DNA of 64,000 nt from Sanguinoderma infundibulare (Eukaryota > Basidiomycota > Agaricomycetes > Polyporales > Polyporaceae): contig JAVLRN010000001.1 of assembly GCA_032821775.1 (NCBI GenBank), positions 124,001 through 188,000 on the forward strand. Reading direction: 5' to 3'. Positions within the stretch are counted from its first letter, which is position 1; each line of letters opens with the position of its first letter. The translations under genes were made by a program, and so were the position numbers. Of the stretch, positions 1-12,019 are shown in pieces. The notes beneath the pieces were generated by a model that made no database searches, was not told the origin of the DNA, and was given only the letters and a program-made list of their open reading frames with translations.

Positions 1-652
1 TCGCCACTGCGAGTTCTAGCATACAATGGGAGAACAGGGCGCGAAAAAATGCAGCAATTGGCTACTCACATGATTTATAGCTCTTCATGAGGCCCTGCAC
101 GACAACCTCCGAGCTGAGAAAACCTGCACCAGGGTTTCCGTTCTCGTCGATCCAGCATTCCCGCGGTGGGGCCGCTGGAGGGACAGAGCTCGCCACAGAC
201 GTCGCACGCGTGCTTGGCGTAGAGGCACGGTCTACAGAAAGCGACGAAGGCGCGAGAGAGGTTTGACGGCTGGAGCCGGAGGTAATAGGAGAGATGCTCG
301 AGGCACGCGTAGAGGGCTCGGTGGACGCATCCTCGGGTGGCGAGACGCGTCGCTTCTTGACGACCTTGCGCGCGAAGACGTTGGTGTTCTTGCGCTTGGA
401 TAACGCGTCGAGCTCGCGCGAGTCTGTCGAGGAAAAGGTGTCCTGGGCTGTCACCTTGATTGTCGGAGCGCCTGCGCGAGGATCTTGGGGTCCAGGGACG
501 GCTACGAGGCGCGTGGTAACGAATGTAGACGAGCCAGAGGGGGAGAACTTCATGGTAGCGAAGAAGCTGTCGCCAGGGGGGACGAAAGACGTGGAGGACG
601 AGCTCATCGTCGTGGTCGGGGTCAAGAGTGCGGTCGGTGGCGATGAGCTCAT
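1..652 (-). CDS. DOT1-like histone H3K79 methyltransferase, first exon (partial, runs off the left edge)
   Basis: The start ATG is at 652-650 and coding exon 1 runs to 70. Positions 69-1 begin the intron (GTGAGT donor, plus-strand complement 64-69). The exon encodes a Ser/Thr/Pro-rich low-complexity segment with a basic KKRR patch, and ends in the block FLSSEVVVQGLMKSYKSC. The same exon, start codon, donor phase (583 nt, remainder 1) and intron start recur on the plus strand at 61101-61539, in front of a recognisable Dot1 catalytic domain. That is the only reason for the DOT1 call; the exon has no catalytic motif. This copy has about 48 extra residues (STR/SS-rich) compared with the right-hand copy. 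Homology between the copies continues upstream to about 720. Whether a catalytic domain follows lies outside the window. Confidence 0.6.
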
Positions 653-1050
653 TTGCTGCAGTCCTCAGTCGCCGGAGCCGGTTCTTCCACACGTGGATTT
701 GTTCCAGATAAGTGGCTATCCTCCCAAACCCGGATGAATGCCACTTGGCCACCCGATGTGCAGTCCAGAATAAACAGCGGCGAAAGCATGGATTTTCCAC
801 ATCCTCCTAGGCCACAATGAAGCTCTAGCAATGGACGAACGTTGGAGGCGTTGAGCAATCTTGCCAGACAAATTCCAGAAAAGGCAACTCCACGTGGGCT
901 TGGATATGGAAACTCACTCGCCCTCGGTTGCCGTTAGCGCAGCTCCTCCTCCCCCCACCTCCTCCTCCTCCTCCCTGTCTCGCTGTACGTCCCCAGGTCG
1001 CCCAACAACCGTCAGCTATCCCCCAGCTCACTGCCCAGGACTCCCAGATC
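653..1050. other. Divergent intergenic region between DOT1-like exon and SEC4
   Basis: About 400 bp without a supported gene, lying between divergently transcribed genes. The first ~70 bp is homologous, inverted, to the leader of the right-hand DOT1. A pyrimidine-rich CCTCCTCC tract at about 942-985 precedes the SEC4 start, as is common in fungal promoters. No clear TATA box was seen. Confidence 0.5.
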
Positions 1051-2270
<1,220 letters not shown>

Positions 2271-4637
2271 TCGACCCTCCACCTCCCTCCGTCTTCCCTT
2301 CCTCCAATTCCCCGTAATCCAAGGGAGCTGTGCGGGACCTGTCCTAGTAGTGTACATACGGTGTCCGCTGTCAAGAGTAGGCCGTTGCCCATCCAATCCC
2401 TGTTATACAGTTGCTGCTGCTTTCCCGTCGGCTTCCTCTCATACATACATCCAGACAGCCATATACGTACACGTACACACGTACTCGTACCCGTACACAT
2501 CCCGCATACCCCCTCGCTGAAGCTGCGCTTCCGCTCCCGACTCTGTAATGGCGCACGCACGACGGGCACGCGGTGTTTTCAGCAATCTACTTATTTATAC
2601 AGGCCGCGATCCGTCCCATTTTCAACGCCGACGTTCGAGCCGCCGAATATCCAACAATCCAACAAGGAAGGAACGGAAACCGGCAGAAGTGACGCACACC
2701 GGCTCACTGTCCGAGAGGCACGGATGCGTTCCAGTTGCCGCCCCACCACCGCTTGACGCGCTCGCCGCCCCACTCGTCGTACTCGGCCTTTGTCACGCCG
2801 ACGTCCTTGAACTCGTCCGTCTTCGCAAAGTCGGCCATGCCCTTCCACGCGTCGAGCACCGGGTCCGCCGCGCGCACGATCTCGAGCGGCATCTCCGGCG
2901 GCAGGATCGGCCGCAGCGTCGCGTGCAGGCGGTCGCGCAGGCCCGGCAGCTGCGACGGCGTCCCGGTCAGGAAGACGTTCTGGCATCGCACGCAGCCCGA
3001 TCAGCGTCCTCCAAACAGATCACAGAGGGAGCGCGCACCTGGACGAGCCGGCCCTTGTCCGCGTCCGGGAACCTCGCGAGGACGTTCTGCAGGACCTCGC
3101 CCAAGCCGGCCGAGTCGACGCCGGCCATGCCGGGCGAGAACCAGGCCTCGCAGCAGCGCCAGCGCTCGAGGTTGACGTGGATGCGCGCCTTGCCCTGCGC
3201 GTCGCCCTCGTCGTACTGCGGCCGGAACGCGGCCATGAGCGCGGAGCGCTGCGAGGAGAGCGCCGCGTGCGTGTGCGCCTCGGTGAACGTCGGGTCGTGC
3301 GCGAGCAGCTTCTGCTCGATCGCCTGCAGCGCCGCAAAGTTCTCCTCTTCGTCCGAGGATGCCGCTGCTGTGTTCTGAAAACCGAAGACTCGGGTGAGCC
3401 GCGGCGGATATATATCGAGAGCGAGCGAGTACGTACGATCTTGCGGTAGATCGCCCAGTCCGCATCGTCCGCGCCAAACGTGTCCTCTGCACGCCCGCCA
3501 TACGCATGAGCACCCGAGCCTCGACCGAACGCTGCGACACTCACCCCCGCCCGCCTTGCGCCGCTTCTTCGGCACGCGGTCGTCCGCCGCCAGGTTCGCG
3601 ATGCTCTTCATCCGCGCCTGGCTCGCCGCGCTCTTCCTATCCGTCAGCGCCGCCCGCCGCCGCGTGCGCTCCTTGATGCGCGTCATCAGCGACTCCTGCT
3701 CGCGCCGCATCTTCGCGGCCCACCCGCTCAGGTCGCGATCGCGCTCCTCCTCCTCCCGCTTCTCCTCCGCGGCGCGCTCTTCGCGCTCACGCTCCTTCTC
3801 GCGCTTGGCGCGCTCGCGGGCCTCGTACCCGGCCTTCATCAGCTTTTGTTTCTTCTTCTCTTTCAGGCCTTCCTCGTCGAGCTGTGGCCGTGTCAGCCCC
3901 CATGGCCATCACGAGAAAAAGGGCAAACGTCGCTTACCTCTTCGTCCGGAACGTCCACCAGCGGGAACGAAGGTGGCTCGTCCTAGTTCCGCCGTAAGAT
4001 ATACGCGTAGAGAGATGTAAGCTTGGGGCGCTCACGTTCTCCGCGTCCTCGCCATCCGCCTCCTTCTTGCGCGCCTTCTTCAAGTCGACCTCCAGCTTCT
4101 TGATCGTAGCGTCCAAAGCGCCGTCATTGGCGAAGCCCTCCTCCTTGAGCGTGTCCGCCCACTCCCTCTTGCTCTCCTCCTCGCGCCGTTCCCGCAAACT
4201 GAGCAGGTGCGCCAGGTCGTTCTCCTTCTGCAGCAGCTACGGAGGGGACAGACAGAGTAACTCAGTGTCGGCGTCACCTCTCCGCCTCAAAGCGTATTCG
4301 CACAGCGCGTACCTTCTCCATGCGCGACTTGGCCGCAATCTCCTGCAGCTTGCGGCCCTGCTCCTTCTTGCGCTCCGCGATCCGCGCCAGCTCCTCCTCC
4401 GTCTTCTCCTCCGTGACGGGCAGCGTGTACGGGAACTGGAGGATGCGCTCTGCTGCGCGGAGGTTCAGCGGGTCCTTGAGCCTACGCAGCAGCGCGGTGT
4501 AGTCCGGGGAGAACTCGCAGAAGTTCTGGAGGACCCAGGCGCATTGCGGCGGCGTCACGCGGCTCGGGAAGGTTGGGTACTTGAGCTGGACGAGCTTCAG
4601 GAGGTAGTCGGTCGCTTGTGATGCACCCCAGTTTATT

Positions 4638-4880
4638 CTGCACGCAGAGTCGGGATGAGAATCAGAGCTTGGGACATCAGCAAAAAGGCGCGAGCCATGG
4701 ATAGACCGGCCATCAATCCATACAATTCCCGGGCCAGGCTGGGGTATCCATACCCTTTTGCCTCAGGTATGGATACTGTATGGATACCACAGCCTGGCCC
4801 GGGAATTGTATGGATTGATGGCCGGTCTATCCATTGCTGCGCACCGTTTTTGCTGATGAAGGGGACTCTGGACGGCGTAC
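4638..4880 (-). other. ARP5 copy A intron 3, enlarged by a foldback element
   Basis: The donor GTACGC follows the codons for SHAK at 4880. The acceptor is CTGCGTGCAG, ending at 4638. Splicing joins SHAKR to INWGASQATDYLL, the expected Arp5 sequence. The intron is 243 nt, whereas most others in this gene are 52-130 nt. The excess is the hairpin element at 4675-4858. Equivalent introns occur in copies B (16527-16769), C (28416-28658) and D (40324-40563). Confidence 0.8.
4675..4858. mobile_element. MITE-like foldback element, copy A (in ARP5 intron)
   Basis: A 184-bp near-perfect inverted repeat. The left arm begins CATCAGCAAAAAGGCGCGAG and runs through TAGACCGGCCATCAATCCA and CAATTCCCGGGCCAGGCTG. 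The right arm is its reverse complement and ends GTTTTTGCTGATG. The arms are about 75-80 bp with a few mismatches near the tips. The loop is about 20 bp, with GTATGGATAC-type words repeated in it. It has no coding capacity. I could not define a convincing target-site duplication. It lies wholly inside ARP5 intron 3 and is present in all four ARP5 copies, so it pre-dates the duplication. The superfamily is not assignable by eye. Confidence 0.75.
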
Positions 4881-5718
4881 CGTTTGGCGTGGCTCATGAG
4901 GCCCCTGCCGTCGAGTATTGGGACGACGGAGGTGGAGGCGGTGTTGAATGAGACGATGAGACCGTCTCCGCGGAACGGTACAGGGGGAGAGGGGAGGTTA
5001 TTGTGGTAGAAGGACATGACGGAGTCGACGCAGAACGCGAGGGAGGGGACCGAGTACTGCTCAAACATGAGTTCTGACGTTACTGCAGATCTTACCCTGT
5101 GAGTTGATCTAATCCATAGGCCTCGAGTGCACGCGGTCAAGACAGAGTGAAGGACTTACATGCCCTTGAATGCAATGGAGAAGCTAATCGCTCGGTCATG
5201 AGTATTGGATGGTCTACTGAAGGGGTGTCGATTCCAAGGTGAATGAACGCGTAGTCCAGGGCGTTTTCCTACATGATTTCAAAAGCGGCTGCGGGTTAGG
5301 AGGGTGCGACAGGAAAGGGCAAAACTGGAGAGCGTCGCCGCGTCGCCGCTGCACTCATCCATCTAAATGACGCGGAGTATCGCGCAGGGAACGCACTAAC
5401 GCGTCAAAGTTGAGGAGCACGTCTCCCTCCCAAGGCGTCTTCGCCTGCGACCTCGCGCCTCCCTCGATGTCTATGCCCTCGCCAAAGAGCAAGAGAGGCC
5501 TGTTCGTCTTGCGCTCCTTGTACTTTGCAACCATGTTGATGCCGGTACGCGGGGCTTTTGACGTGCACCAGCCGAAGCGCAAGGTAGTCGAGCCATTGTC
5601 GATACAGAGCGGAGTGTGCGCATCGCGGTGGTCGTCATAGTCTGTCGCTGGCACTTGAACGGTCGGAAGTGGCTGGATAGGGAGGAACGAGATGTTGGAC
5701 TCGAGCGTCGACCTCCAT

Positions 5719-6090
5719 TTTGTGGACAGCGACGAGGGGAAGGGAAGGAATCGACGGGAAGATGAGAGCCCATGATCAATACATACGTAGTGTTCGGCGC
5801 TCGACATCCAATTCCAAGGATCTAAGCGCCCAAGCGGACGCCTGGTGGGATGTGAAGGAGTTAGCTTCCAGATACTGCCACATCGGGGCAAGCTGCTTCC
5901 ACCACGTCTGCTTCCTCCTCCACGGCACCTCTGGCCGCGTTCAGCATCTGACACAGATACGCTCCCGGACGACACCAAGCAGGACGAGACATCCATCCTG
6001 TCTGTCTCTCCTTCTCCCTCACCGCACACCATGCGCTACTTTGCCTCCGCCCCGCCCTGCGACGATTTTCACAACGCTGTCTCTGAATGC
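5719..6090. other. 5' flank of ARP5 copy A and start of the spacer
   Basis: Homology to the 5' flank of ARP5 copy D continues for about 110-140 bp upstream of the start codon and then fades (to about 5855). Beyond that the sequence belongs to the spacer, which is absent upstream of copy D. No promoter element could be assigned. The same sequence follows copies B (17608-17979) and C (29497-29868). Confidence 0.5.
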
Positions 6091-6099
6091 TAGGCTATG

Positions 6100-6340
6100 C
6101 TAGGACGACAATGAGCGCTCAATCATCACATCGCTCATCTCACAGCTCAGGTACGTCTGTTTCCCCGGCCACCTCCTCGACCGCCGTCCTCTGCACATGC
6201 GCATCCTCCCCCATCCCCCCATCCCGTTCCTGGTTTCTCATGGATCTGCACAAAGCGATGTTCCCGACGTTCGTCCTCGAGCCCCAAACGATGCTCGACC
6301 CTATCGCCGACTTCATGTCCCATCCTGATCTTTGTAAGCA
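6100..6340 (+). pseudogene. Oxysterol-binding-protein 5' fragment, unit 1
   Basis: Two short blocks look like the start of the sterol/lipid-exchange (ORD) domain of fungal oxysterol-binding proteins. The first is DDNERSIITSLISQLR at 6108-6157, followed by a GTACGT donor. The second is MDLHKAMFPTFVLEPQTMLD...DFMSHPDL at about 6240-6334, followed by a GTAAGC donor. The family consensus here reads roughly SLISQLR-GMDL-PTFVLEP-SMLE-DFMSHPDL. The acceptor before the second block is degenerate, and I could not follow the rest of the domain, including the lipid-binding HH signature. This is a truncated, non-functional remnant. The family call rests on remembered motif similarity. Confidence 0.55.
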
Positions 6341-6904
6341 CTCTTTACCCCGTCTCTCCCACATCTTGTGCTCTCAATCGCCGTGCAGCTTCCCCGGCCC
6401 CTCCAGGAGCGAGTACGACGTGTCCACCTGGGCCGCTTGCGGCTCCTTGGCAGGTGTGGCGTGCGCAGATGTGGACAAGGGAGGGGAGCGCGGATGAGCG
6501 CAACGACGAGCTCTGTCCCTTTCCATGCTCCTTGTACCCCCTACGTACCGCGCTAATGTTCCGTTGCTCGTGTCTTGTAGGAGATCACGATATATATGCG
6601 CCCTTGTGCGTTATCCCATAGCGTGTCCACCGCTGGGCTTCTTTTTATGCTCGCGTGAACAGCATGAACGATACCGACCAACGGTGAACCAAAAGCGTCC
6701 GTGTGCTTTTGCTGAGCACGCTGCGACACAACTTGGTCGATGATCGAGTGCGAATGGGTGTACCGACTAACATTGTCAGAATGACAAGTCAGCATGGGCA
6801 ATTCGCGGCAGAATCACGAGGTTTAACCCCGGGATCGCCTCGCTGCAAGGATGACTTGAAACTTCACGTTCATCGCTCACCGCATATGCTACTACTAACC
6901 CACA

Positions 6905-7411
6905 GATGACGCTGGCTTCAATCCGGGGCTCACCAAAGCCTCGTCGCAGAGGAACAACTTGATTCAATTCTTCTCATATGGTACATACATCTCGTCCCCC
7001 ATCTCCCCCTTCCACTCGCCACGATATTACGCTAACAACGTAAACTATCGCCGCAGGCATACAGCACACGTCTAGACATACAAGGGTGTCACGCCCCCAA
7101 CTCGGCACGCAAACGCGAGAACGCGACGGTTATCTCCACATCCCCGTCCGCATCCCTCTCCCTCTCCTCCGTCCCGTCCGGCGTCACACTCCCGCCCACA
7201 CTCAGCGCCGTCATCCAATCCCTCATCGAGATCGTCAGCGCCCGCGTGATCGGCGTGTCGTCCAGCGCGTACAGAGCCGACTACATACTCCGTGCCTGCG
7301 CGCCCACGTTCAACACGCTGCTATTGTCCCCACCAAACTTCCCCAGCAGCGGCATTGATGTCGTCCCCCACTCCCTGCCGACAGCCCGAGCGTCAGCGGC
7401 GGACCCCGCCT
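6905..7411 (+). pseudogene. Unrecognised exon-like fragments, unit 1
   Basis: An open segment (DDAGFNPGLTKASSQRNNLI, through FFSYG) lies between a CACAG acceptor at about 6905 and a GTACAT donor at about 6980. It is followed, after a GCCGCAG acceptor at about 7056, by an open frame to the TAA at 7409-7411. That frame contains TLSAVIQSLIEIVSARVIGV and YRADYILRACAPTFNTLLLS. Composition and splice-like edges look like former coding exons. I do not recognise the family. Confidence 0.3.
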
Positions 7412-7439
7412 AAACTCGATCCCACGTTAGGGCGTCGTC

Positions 7440-8110
7440 GTCGGGTTGAACGGCATCTAGGGGTCGGACGCGTCCCGCTCGAACGGCGCGGGTGTGTTGT
7501 ACACGAGCATGGTCTTGGCGGACGAGTCGGGCGTCGACGGCGCGCCGCGCGATGAGCGCGTCAAGAACGTCCGCGTCATGCTCGCCCTGACCTCCTCCCT
7601 GCCCAGCCCATCGCTGTCGCTGCCCCGAATAGGCATTTTTGGCGCGACGGGCGCGATCGCGTTTCACGGCGCGGGGGACTCAGGCAGGGTGTTGGAGTTC
7701 TGGAGGAAGAGCGAGTCGCGCAGCGTGGGCGGGACAACCTGGCGCTCGTCTTTCGGCACGATCGTCGGGTCGAGCGGCGGCGCGGGCGGGAATTCGAGGC
7801 ACTTTCGCGCACTATGCCACATCCAACTGCCGCCCCTTCTGCATAAGCGGGTAAGCGACACACGCAACGAATATGTCCACAGACATGCACTAACCTTCCC
7901 GCCCCAAGTACTCGACGTTCTTGACCGCCCTGCAAGCAAGGCCGCCGTCGGTTGTCACTGGGCGCAATACACAGTAAGCACTCATCGGATGCGCACCGTC
8001 CGATGACGGACACTCACCGTCAAACCTGCAGCCATTCGGACGTCGGGAGAAGGGACGGGGGGACATGGCGAATCGGATGGCGCACATCGGGCAAAGTCGG
8101 CGGGGAGCGA
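7440..8110 (-). pseudogene. Unrecognised decayed multi-exon gene, unit 1
   Basis: Exon-like pieces run right to left. The first contains CPMCAIRFAMSPRPFSRRP and ends at a GTGAGT donor near 8028. The second contains GGLACRAVKNVEYLGREG. The third contains KCLEFPPAPPLDPTIVPKDE and LRDSLFLQNSNTLPESPAP. An in-frame TGA then separates it from a continuing frame, NAIAPVAPKMPIRGSDSDGL and TMLVYNTPAPFERDASDP, which ends in a stop. The continuity across the TGA suggests a CGA-to-TGA change in a former gene. Function unknown. Confidence 0.35.
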
Positions 8111-8349
8111 GGTCGGCGGGTGGTATGCATTGTGACGTGAGTGGTAGGAGGTCCGGTCAGAGGCGGTGGATGCTGAGGTCGTCCTCCCCCTCTTTCTCCA
8201 GTATTTATGTGCTCTCTCGAGCGCCGTCGAGCACGGACCAGAGGCTCGACCTCGCCAATCTTCCATCTCCCAAGTCCATTCCCGACGACTCGCCCACCCA
8301 GACTGAGTCAAGACCGTTGGTCGGGCGCCGATCCGATCAATATCACTTC

Positions 8350-9165
8350 TCACAAGCGAGCCCTTGCATGCGCCGCCTACGATTGGCACATCGACCAGTT
8401 TGGGCTCGACCTCCCTCGTCTTCTCCGGCCCCCGCCCCTTCACCTTCCCGAACATGACAACCTTCCCGCTCTCTCCCGTGCGCCCCGACCGCCCGGCACA
8501 GTGCAGGAAGTCGACCATGTTCCGCGGCTCGTCGACGATGAACACGCATTGCACGTCCGACGAGAAGTCGAGCCCGCGCGAGAGCAGCGACGTCGTGATC
8601 ACACGTGTGGCACCTCCTTCAAGTCGTCCATCTTCGCGCCCGTCGCTGGTATGGATGCGGGCGCAGAGGGAGTCGAGGCCGAGTCGAAGTCGGATCGCAT
8701 GCGGAGGAAGCCGTTGAGGTGGTGGTTCGAGCCGCGCTTGCGCGCGCGGCCCGCCCTCGTCAGCGCGACGTTCGCGATGCCCATCTCGCAGAGGTATGTG
8801 CCGAGGGCCTCGATGCGCGTGCCCTTGATGCAGAATATGAGTCCCAACTTCATTCGGGTGTTCTGCATGCTCTCTGCCCAGACACGCTGGAGGCGGTGCT
8901 CGATGTTCGCGTCGCGGTTTCCGCCCGTCCAGCTCATGTGCTCTGTCTTGAGCATCGACGGGAGCTTGTGCAGGTGCGGCGATGCGAGGCGGGTCAGCGA
9001 CGGGTGGAACTTGTCGAGGTAGGCGGCGAGCGAGGATGGGGTCGTCGCGGAGGTGAGGATGAAGTTGAATGGGTAGCTGACAGGCGTCGGCTGTCCCTCC
9101 GACAAGAGATCGAGGTTCGTGTCGAACGGAGCTGGGTGACCGCGCGCAGCAGAGATGGACGAAAA
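8350..9165 (-). pseudogene. mrh4: MRH4-like mitochondrial DEAD-box RNA helicase, truncated and frameshifted, unit 1
   Basis: Mrh4-type helicases act in mitochondrial ribosome assembly. From 9165 down the frame reads FSSISAARGHPAPFD, PFNFILTSATTPSSLAAYL (motif III SAT), WTGGNRDANIEHRL, GLIFCIKGTRIEALGTYL, NVALT and GSNHHLNGFLR. At about 8606 (CACGTGTGATCACG) one base appears missing and the frame shifts. The sequence then continues VITTSLLSRGLDF (motif V), VFIVDEPRNMVDFLH and CAGRSGRTGESGKVV (motif VI). The N-terminal helicase half (Q motif, Walker A, DEAD box) is absent. What remains is about the second RecA-like domain, so it cannot be an active helicase. Confidence 0.75.
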
Positions 9166-12019
9166 GCCTGGGAAAGAGGGCAACTCCCTCCCTATCCCTG
9201 ATTCCGTGTTCCGCATCCCTGAGCGAGAGCCACATACCGATGGTGGTGTGGTGCGGACTCCGGGAGAGGGTGGAGAGCGGGGGTCGCATTGCACATCTCA
9301 TGGTGGAGATCCCACAGGACACGTATCCAGAATTTACGGTACACGACCTGCAAACTGTACAATGTCAGCTGGTTGCGACGTCGAGCTGTCAGTGGATGGA
9401 GGTGCCGGATGACTTTTGGGTTTCGCCTCACCTCAACTGACGCAGTACTGCACTCGTGCTCGTAGTCTCATCTCCCAGGTCCATCACCCGTCCAAGTGAG
9501 AGGACTCGCCCCTTCGGCCTCGTTTCAGTGGCCAGCACGGCTCGGACCATGTCGCGGCACACACGCACATCCGAAGACCGGCCTGGGGAGGCAGAAAATA
9601 GCGCATGCGTCCGACGGCATACACGATTCGTAAGTTACTGCTGTGGTTGGATAATCCTATTGTACGACGCTAACGCATGAAACAGGGCGTGCCGGCACAG
9701 ATCGAGACTCGGCCGCCGCGCGGTTTCTAGCGGATCCCCAAGCGAAATTGCAGCAATTTCTCTTCCGTTCCGAACCCCACTGCGACTTCGGCTGCCGTGT
9801 ACACACGTCCGAACATGCCCGTACCGTCCGCACTAGCTTCTATGGCAATCAGAGCACTTTCAAAATTGCGTCTGAAGCAGACGATCCATAGCACGCCCGA
9901 CTGAGAGGTCATCCCGACGTCTTGCATCCCGCATCTGGTGGCCTGTGCGTGCATTGACACGACGTCGGGTGTTCCTCTGGAGGCTAGGACCCATGATTCG
10001 AGGTGGATACAAGCTGGCGTGTGCGGCCAGGGTTGAATTCTGTAGGTCGGGACTGGGAAAATTTGTCATAACTTAATTTTTATCCCTCGGTTCCAGCAGA
10101 AATCAAGCGTGGTTCATCCTCAAGCATGTTCCACAATGTTTGACAGCCTTTGCGCGGTGATCCGAGGAGGTCAAAAAGATGCGGTTTCGGTGAGATTTCA
10201 TTGTGGTCGGGAGTGCGGCAGCTCTCCCGCCTCGTGTTCTAGACGGGGCGCAGTGCATACTAGATTTGCGGACTCGGGACGTCCCGCACAACGTCTCTGC
10301 AGGATTCAGAGCATCGCCGACTGCTTTTCGAGAACCACATTTTGACGGATTTCGCTGCCAAACAGGTGCTGGGAGTGCGCTTCAGCCAGCATACATTGAC
10401 ACTTCAAGCTCCCACCACTAGGACGGCACGCAGGCTGCTGACATGGAAGTAGACGAAGATCCTTCCACAATCAAGCGCGTTTTCGAGCTCACCAATGTTG
10501 CGTACTCGCATGTACCTCTTCGAATCATGACTCAATTTCAGCGTTTGCAGTGTCCGTACCTGAACGGCGTGCCCGAGGATCCGGGCGCCTTGCTTAGTTT
10601 CATGTGCCAGGTCAAAGAGGCTGTCGAGCACTCGAGTCGGGACGACCAGCGGACATGGGACGAGGATCCGCACTATTGCCGTTCCGCCTCGGAGTCCCGA
10701 CCCCGTTATCTCCTTTGCATGACAATACCGTCTTCGCAAGCAAGGACCGCTGTTCGGACGAGATCGACTGGCGTCGGGTGCGTGAGTGGATTCCTCGCAG
10801 TTGACACGGTTCTGGACATCATCAGCCACGAGATGCGCAAGCATAAGGAGGGCATTGTTCAGAAGACGGCTGACGCGTAGGCTATATCAGAGCGGTCAAA
10901 TTGGCGGGCCCGCATCACAGCGAGGGTGGCAGCGACGACTACGCACCGGATCCGACTCCACGGCTGGTCCAGATCTCCTCCCACGAACTGGGCTGGTCAA
11001 CGTCATTCCAGGTAATTCGCCAAGATTCGCGCTCCGGAGATCAAGGCACGCGAAATGGTAAGCATTAAGTGAACATGGGCGCGGATGGAACAGTCGGTGA
11101 GTGTTGTTTGTGCTTGTGTTTGTTTGAGTGTGGGGATACTGCTGACGTTCTGGACCATCCCCGGTTGCATTTTTGTGTTTCAGGTCTGCTTTTCCGGCCC
11201 CAGTTCCGATCATCGCACCCAGGGACATCCCGGCCGGAACCCATAATTCTATCCAGACGCCGGGAAGGGAGGTCGTTCCACTACCACATTGTCTGGGCAG
11301 CTCGCAGAGCATGGCAAGGAGGTCGTGATCTCGGAGTCCGAGTCTGCGCAGCCCATTGGCGGCCGATGGCGAATTGTAGGTATCGGTCGGGTGCTTGTCA
11401 ATCTCCATGGCCTTGACGCGTGAGTCGGATTCTGCGGGAAGGGTGTCGAGAATGAGGTAAGAGTCCTTGTTGACACCGAGGAGATCTCAATTAGCTCTCT
11501 TGCGTGTAATGGCGGTGATGTAGGCGGCTGATGGATTATATATTTGCAGGCGGTTAGTATGTTATGAAATCCACGCGGCGGACCTAGAAGATGGTCGGCA
11601 CTCAGGCGCTCCATTCCGGTTCCAGATACCACACCACACCCGAGGTCCAGGCTGTTTGTGAGCGCTCCGTCTCCAATTAATGTGTGGTGTACCGCTGATG
11701 GTACGATTTTTGGCTGCTGTTTCGCCTGCTTGAGGCTCGACGACTGTCCTCTCAACCGCTCCCATTTCCCCATTCGACTAGCTTCCCGCTACAGCTCCGT
11801 GTCGTCTTTGCCCCTTGGTCACTCGCTTCCCCCGCATGCCAACATACGTCCTGTTCGAAAAACTCGAGAGGCCCATCTCCACCGTGAGTGTCGTCACCTT
11901 CTCGCATTTCCCCTTCCTCGCTCGCATCCAACGTCTCGGACGTGAATTCCATTTGCCTCGGGGCAGAACAATGTCTCTCGTGTTGGGTGCTAGCTCGCTG
12001 CACCCCTAGGACTCTTGAC
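9166..12019. other. Spacer stretch without a recognisable gene, unit 1
   Basis: No known family seen. The longest plausible open frames are 10443-10880 (+, true ATG, 145 codons, starting MEVDEDPSTIKRVFELTN) and an exon-like open stretch at about 10880-11060 ending in a GGTAAG-type donor. Fragments around 11190-11370 read in two frames ([17 protein letters not shown], then [15 protein letters not shown]), suggesting a frameshifted former coding sequence. I cannot assign any of these. Confidence 0.3.

Larger units (their letters stand above)
2704..5718 (-). pseudogene. arp5: ARP5 copy A: INO80-complex actin-related protein 5, start codon out of frame
   Basis: Arp5 is a conserved actin-fold subunit of the INO80 chromatin remodeller. 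Exons from the 5' end: 5718-5397, 5268-5160, 5082-4881, 4637-4313, 4236-4036, 3982-3938, 3881-3545, 3486-3437, 3374-3039, 2979-2704. Family blocks include IDNGST, FGWCTSK, YKERKTN, SELMFEQYSVPS, VVPILDGRGLMSHAKR, ASQATDYLLKLVQLKYP, a long charged Arp5-specific insert (VPKKRRK), FGADDADWAIYRKI, NVFLTGTPSQLPGL and the C-terminal RWWGGNWN. Exons 2-10 keep frame and splice sites. Exon 1 has four extra bases (TCGAGCGTCGA where copy D has TCGTCGA, near 5704), so the ATG at 5718-5716 opens only 27 codons. The correct frame is open upstream, with an alternative ATG at 5807-5805, so a protein with a different N-terminus cannot be excluded. Intron 9 (59 nt) differs from the 103-nt version in B, C and D. 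Confidence 0.85.

Noticed and set aside
7982..9322. 446-codon minus-strand open frame, repeated in each spacer
   Set aside because: Only its middle (about 8370-8610) carries helicase motifs V and VI. The motif III/IV part is in another frame, and the rest is Pro/Arg-rich shadow sequence. It is a frameshifted MRH4 remnant, not a gene of this length.
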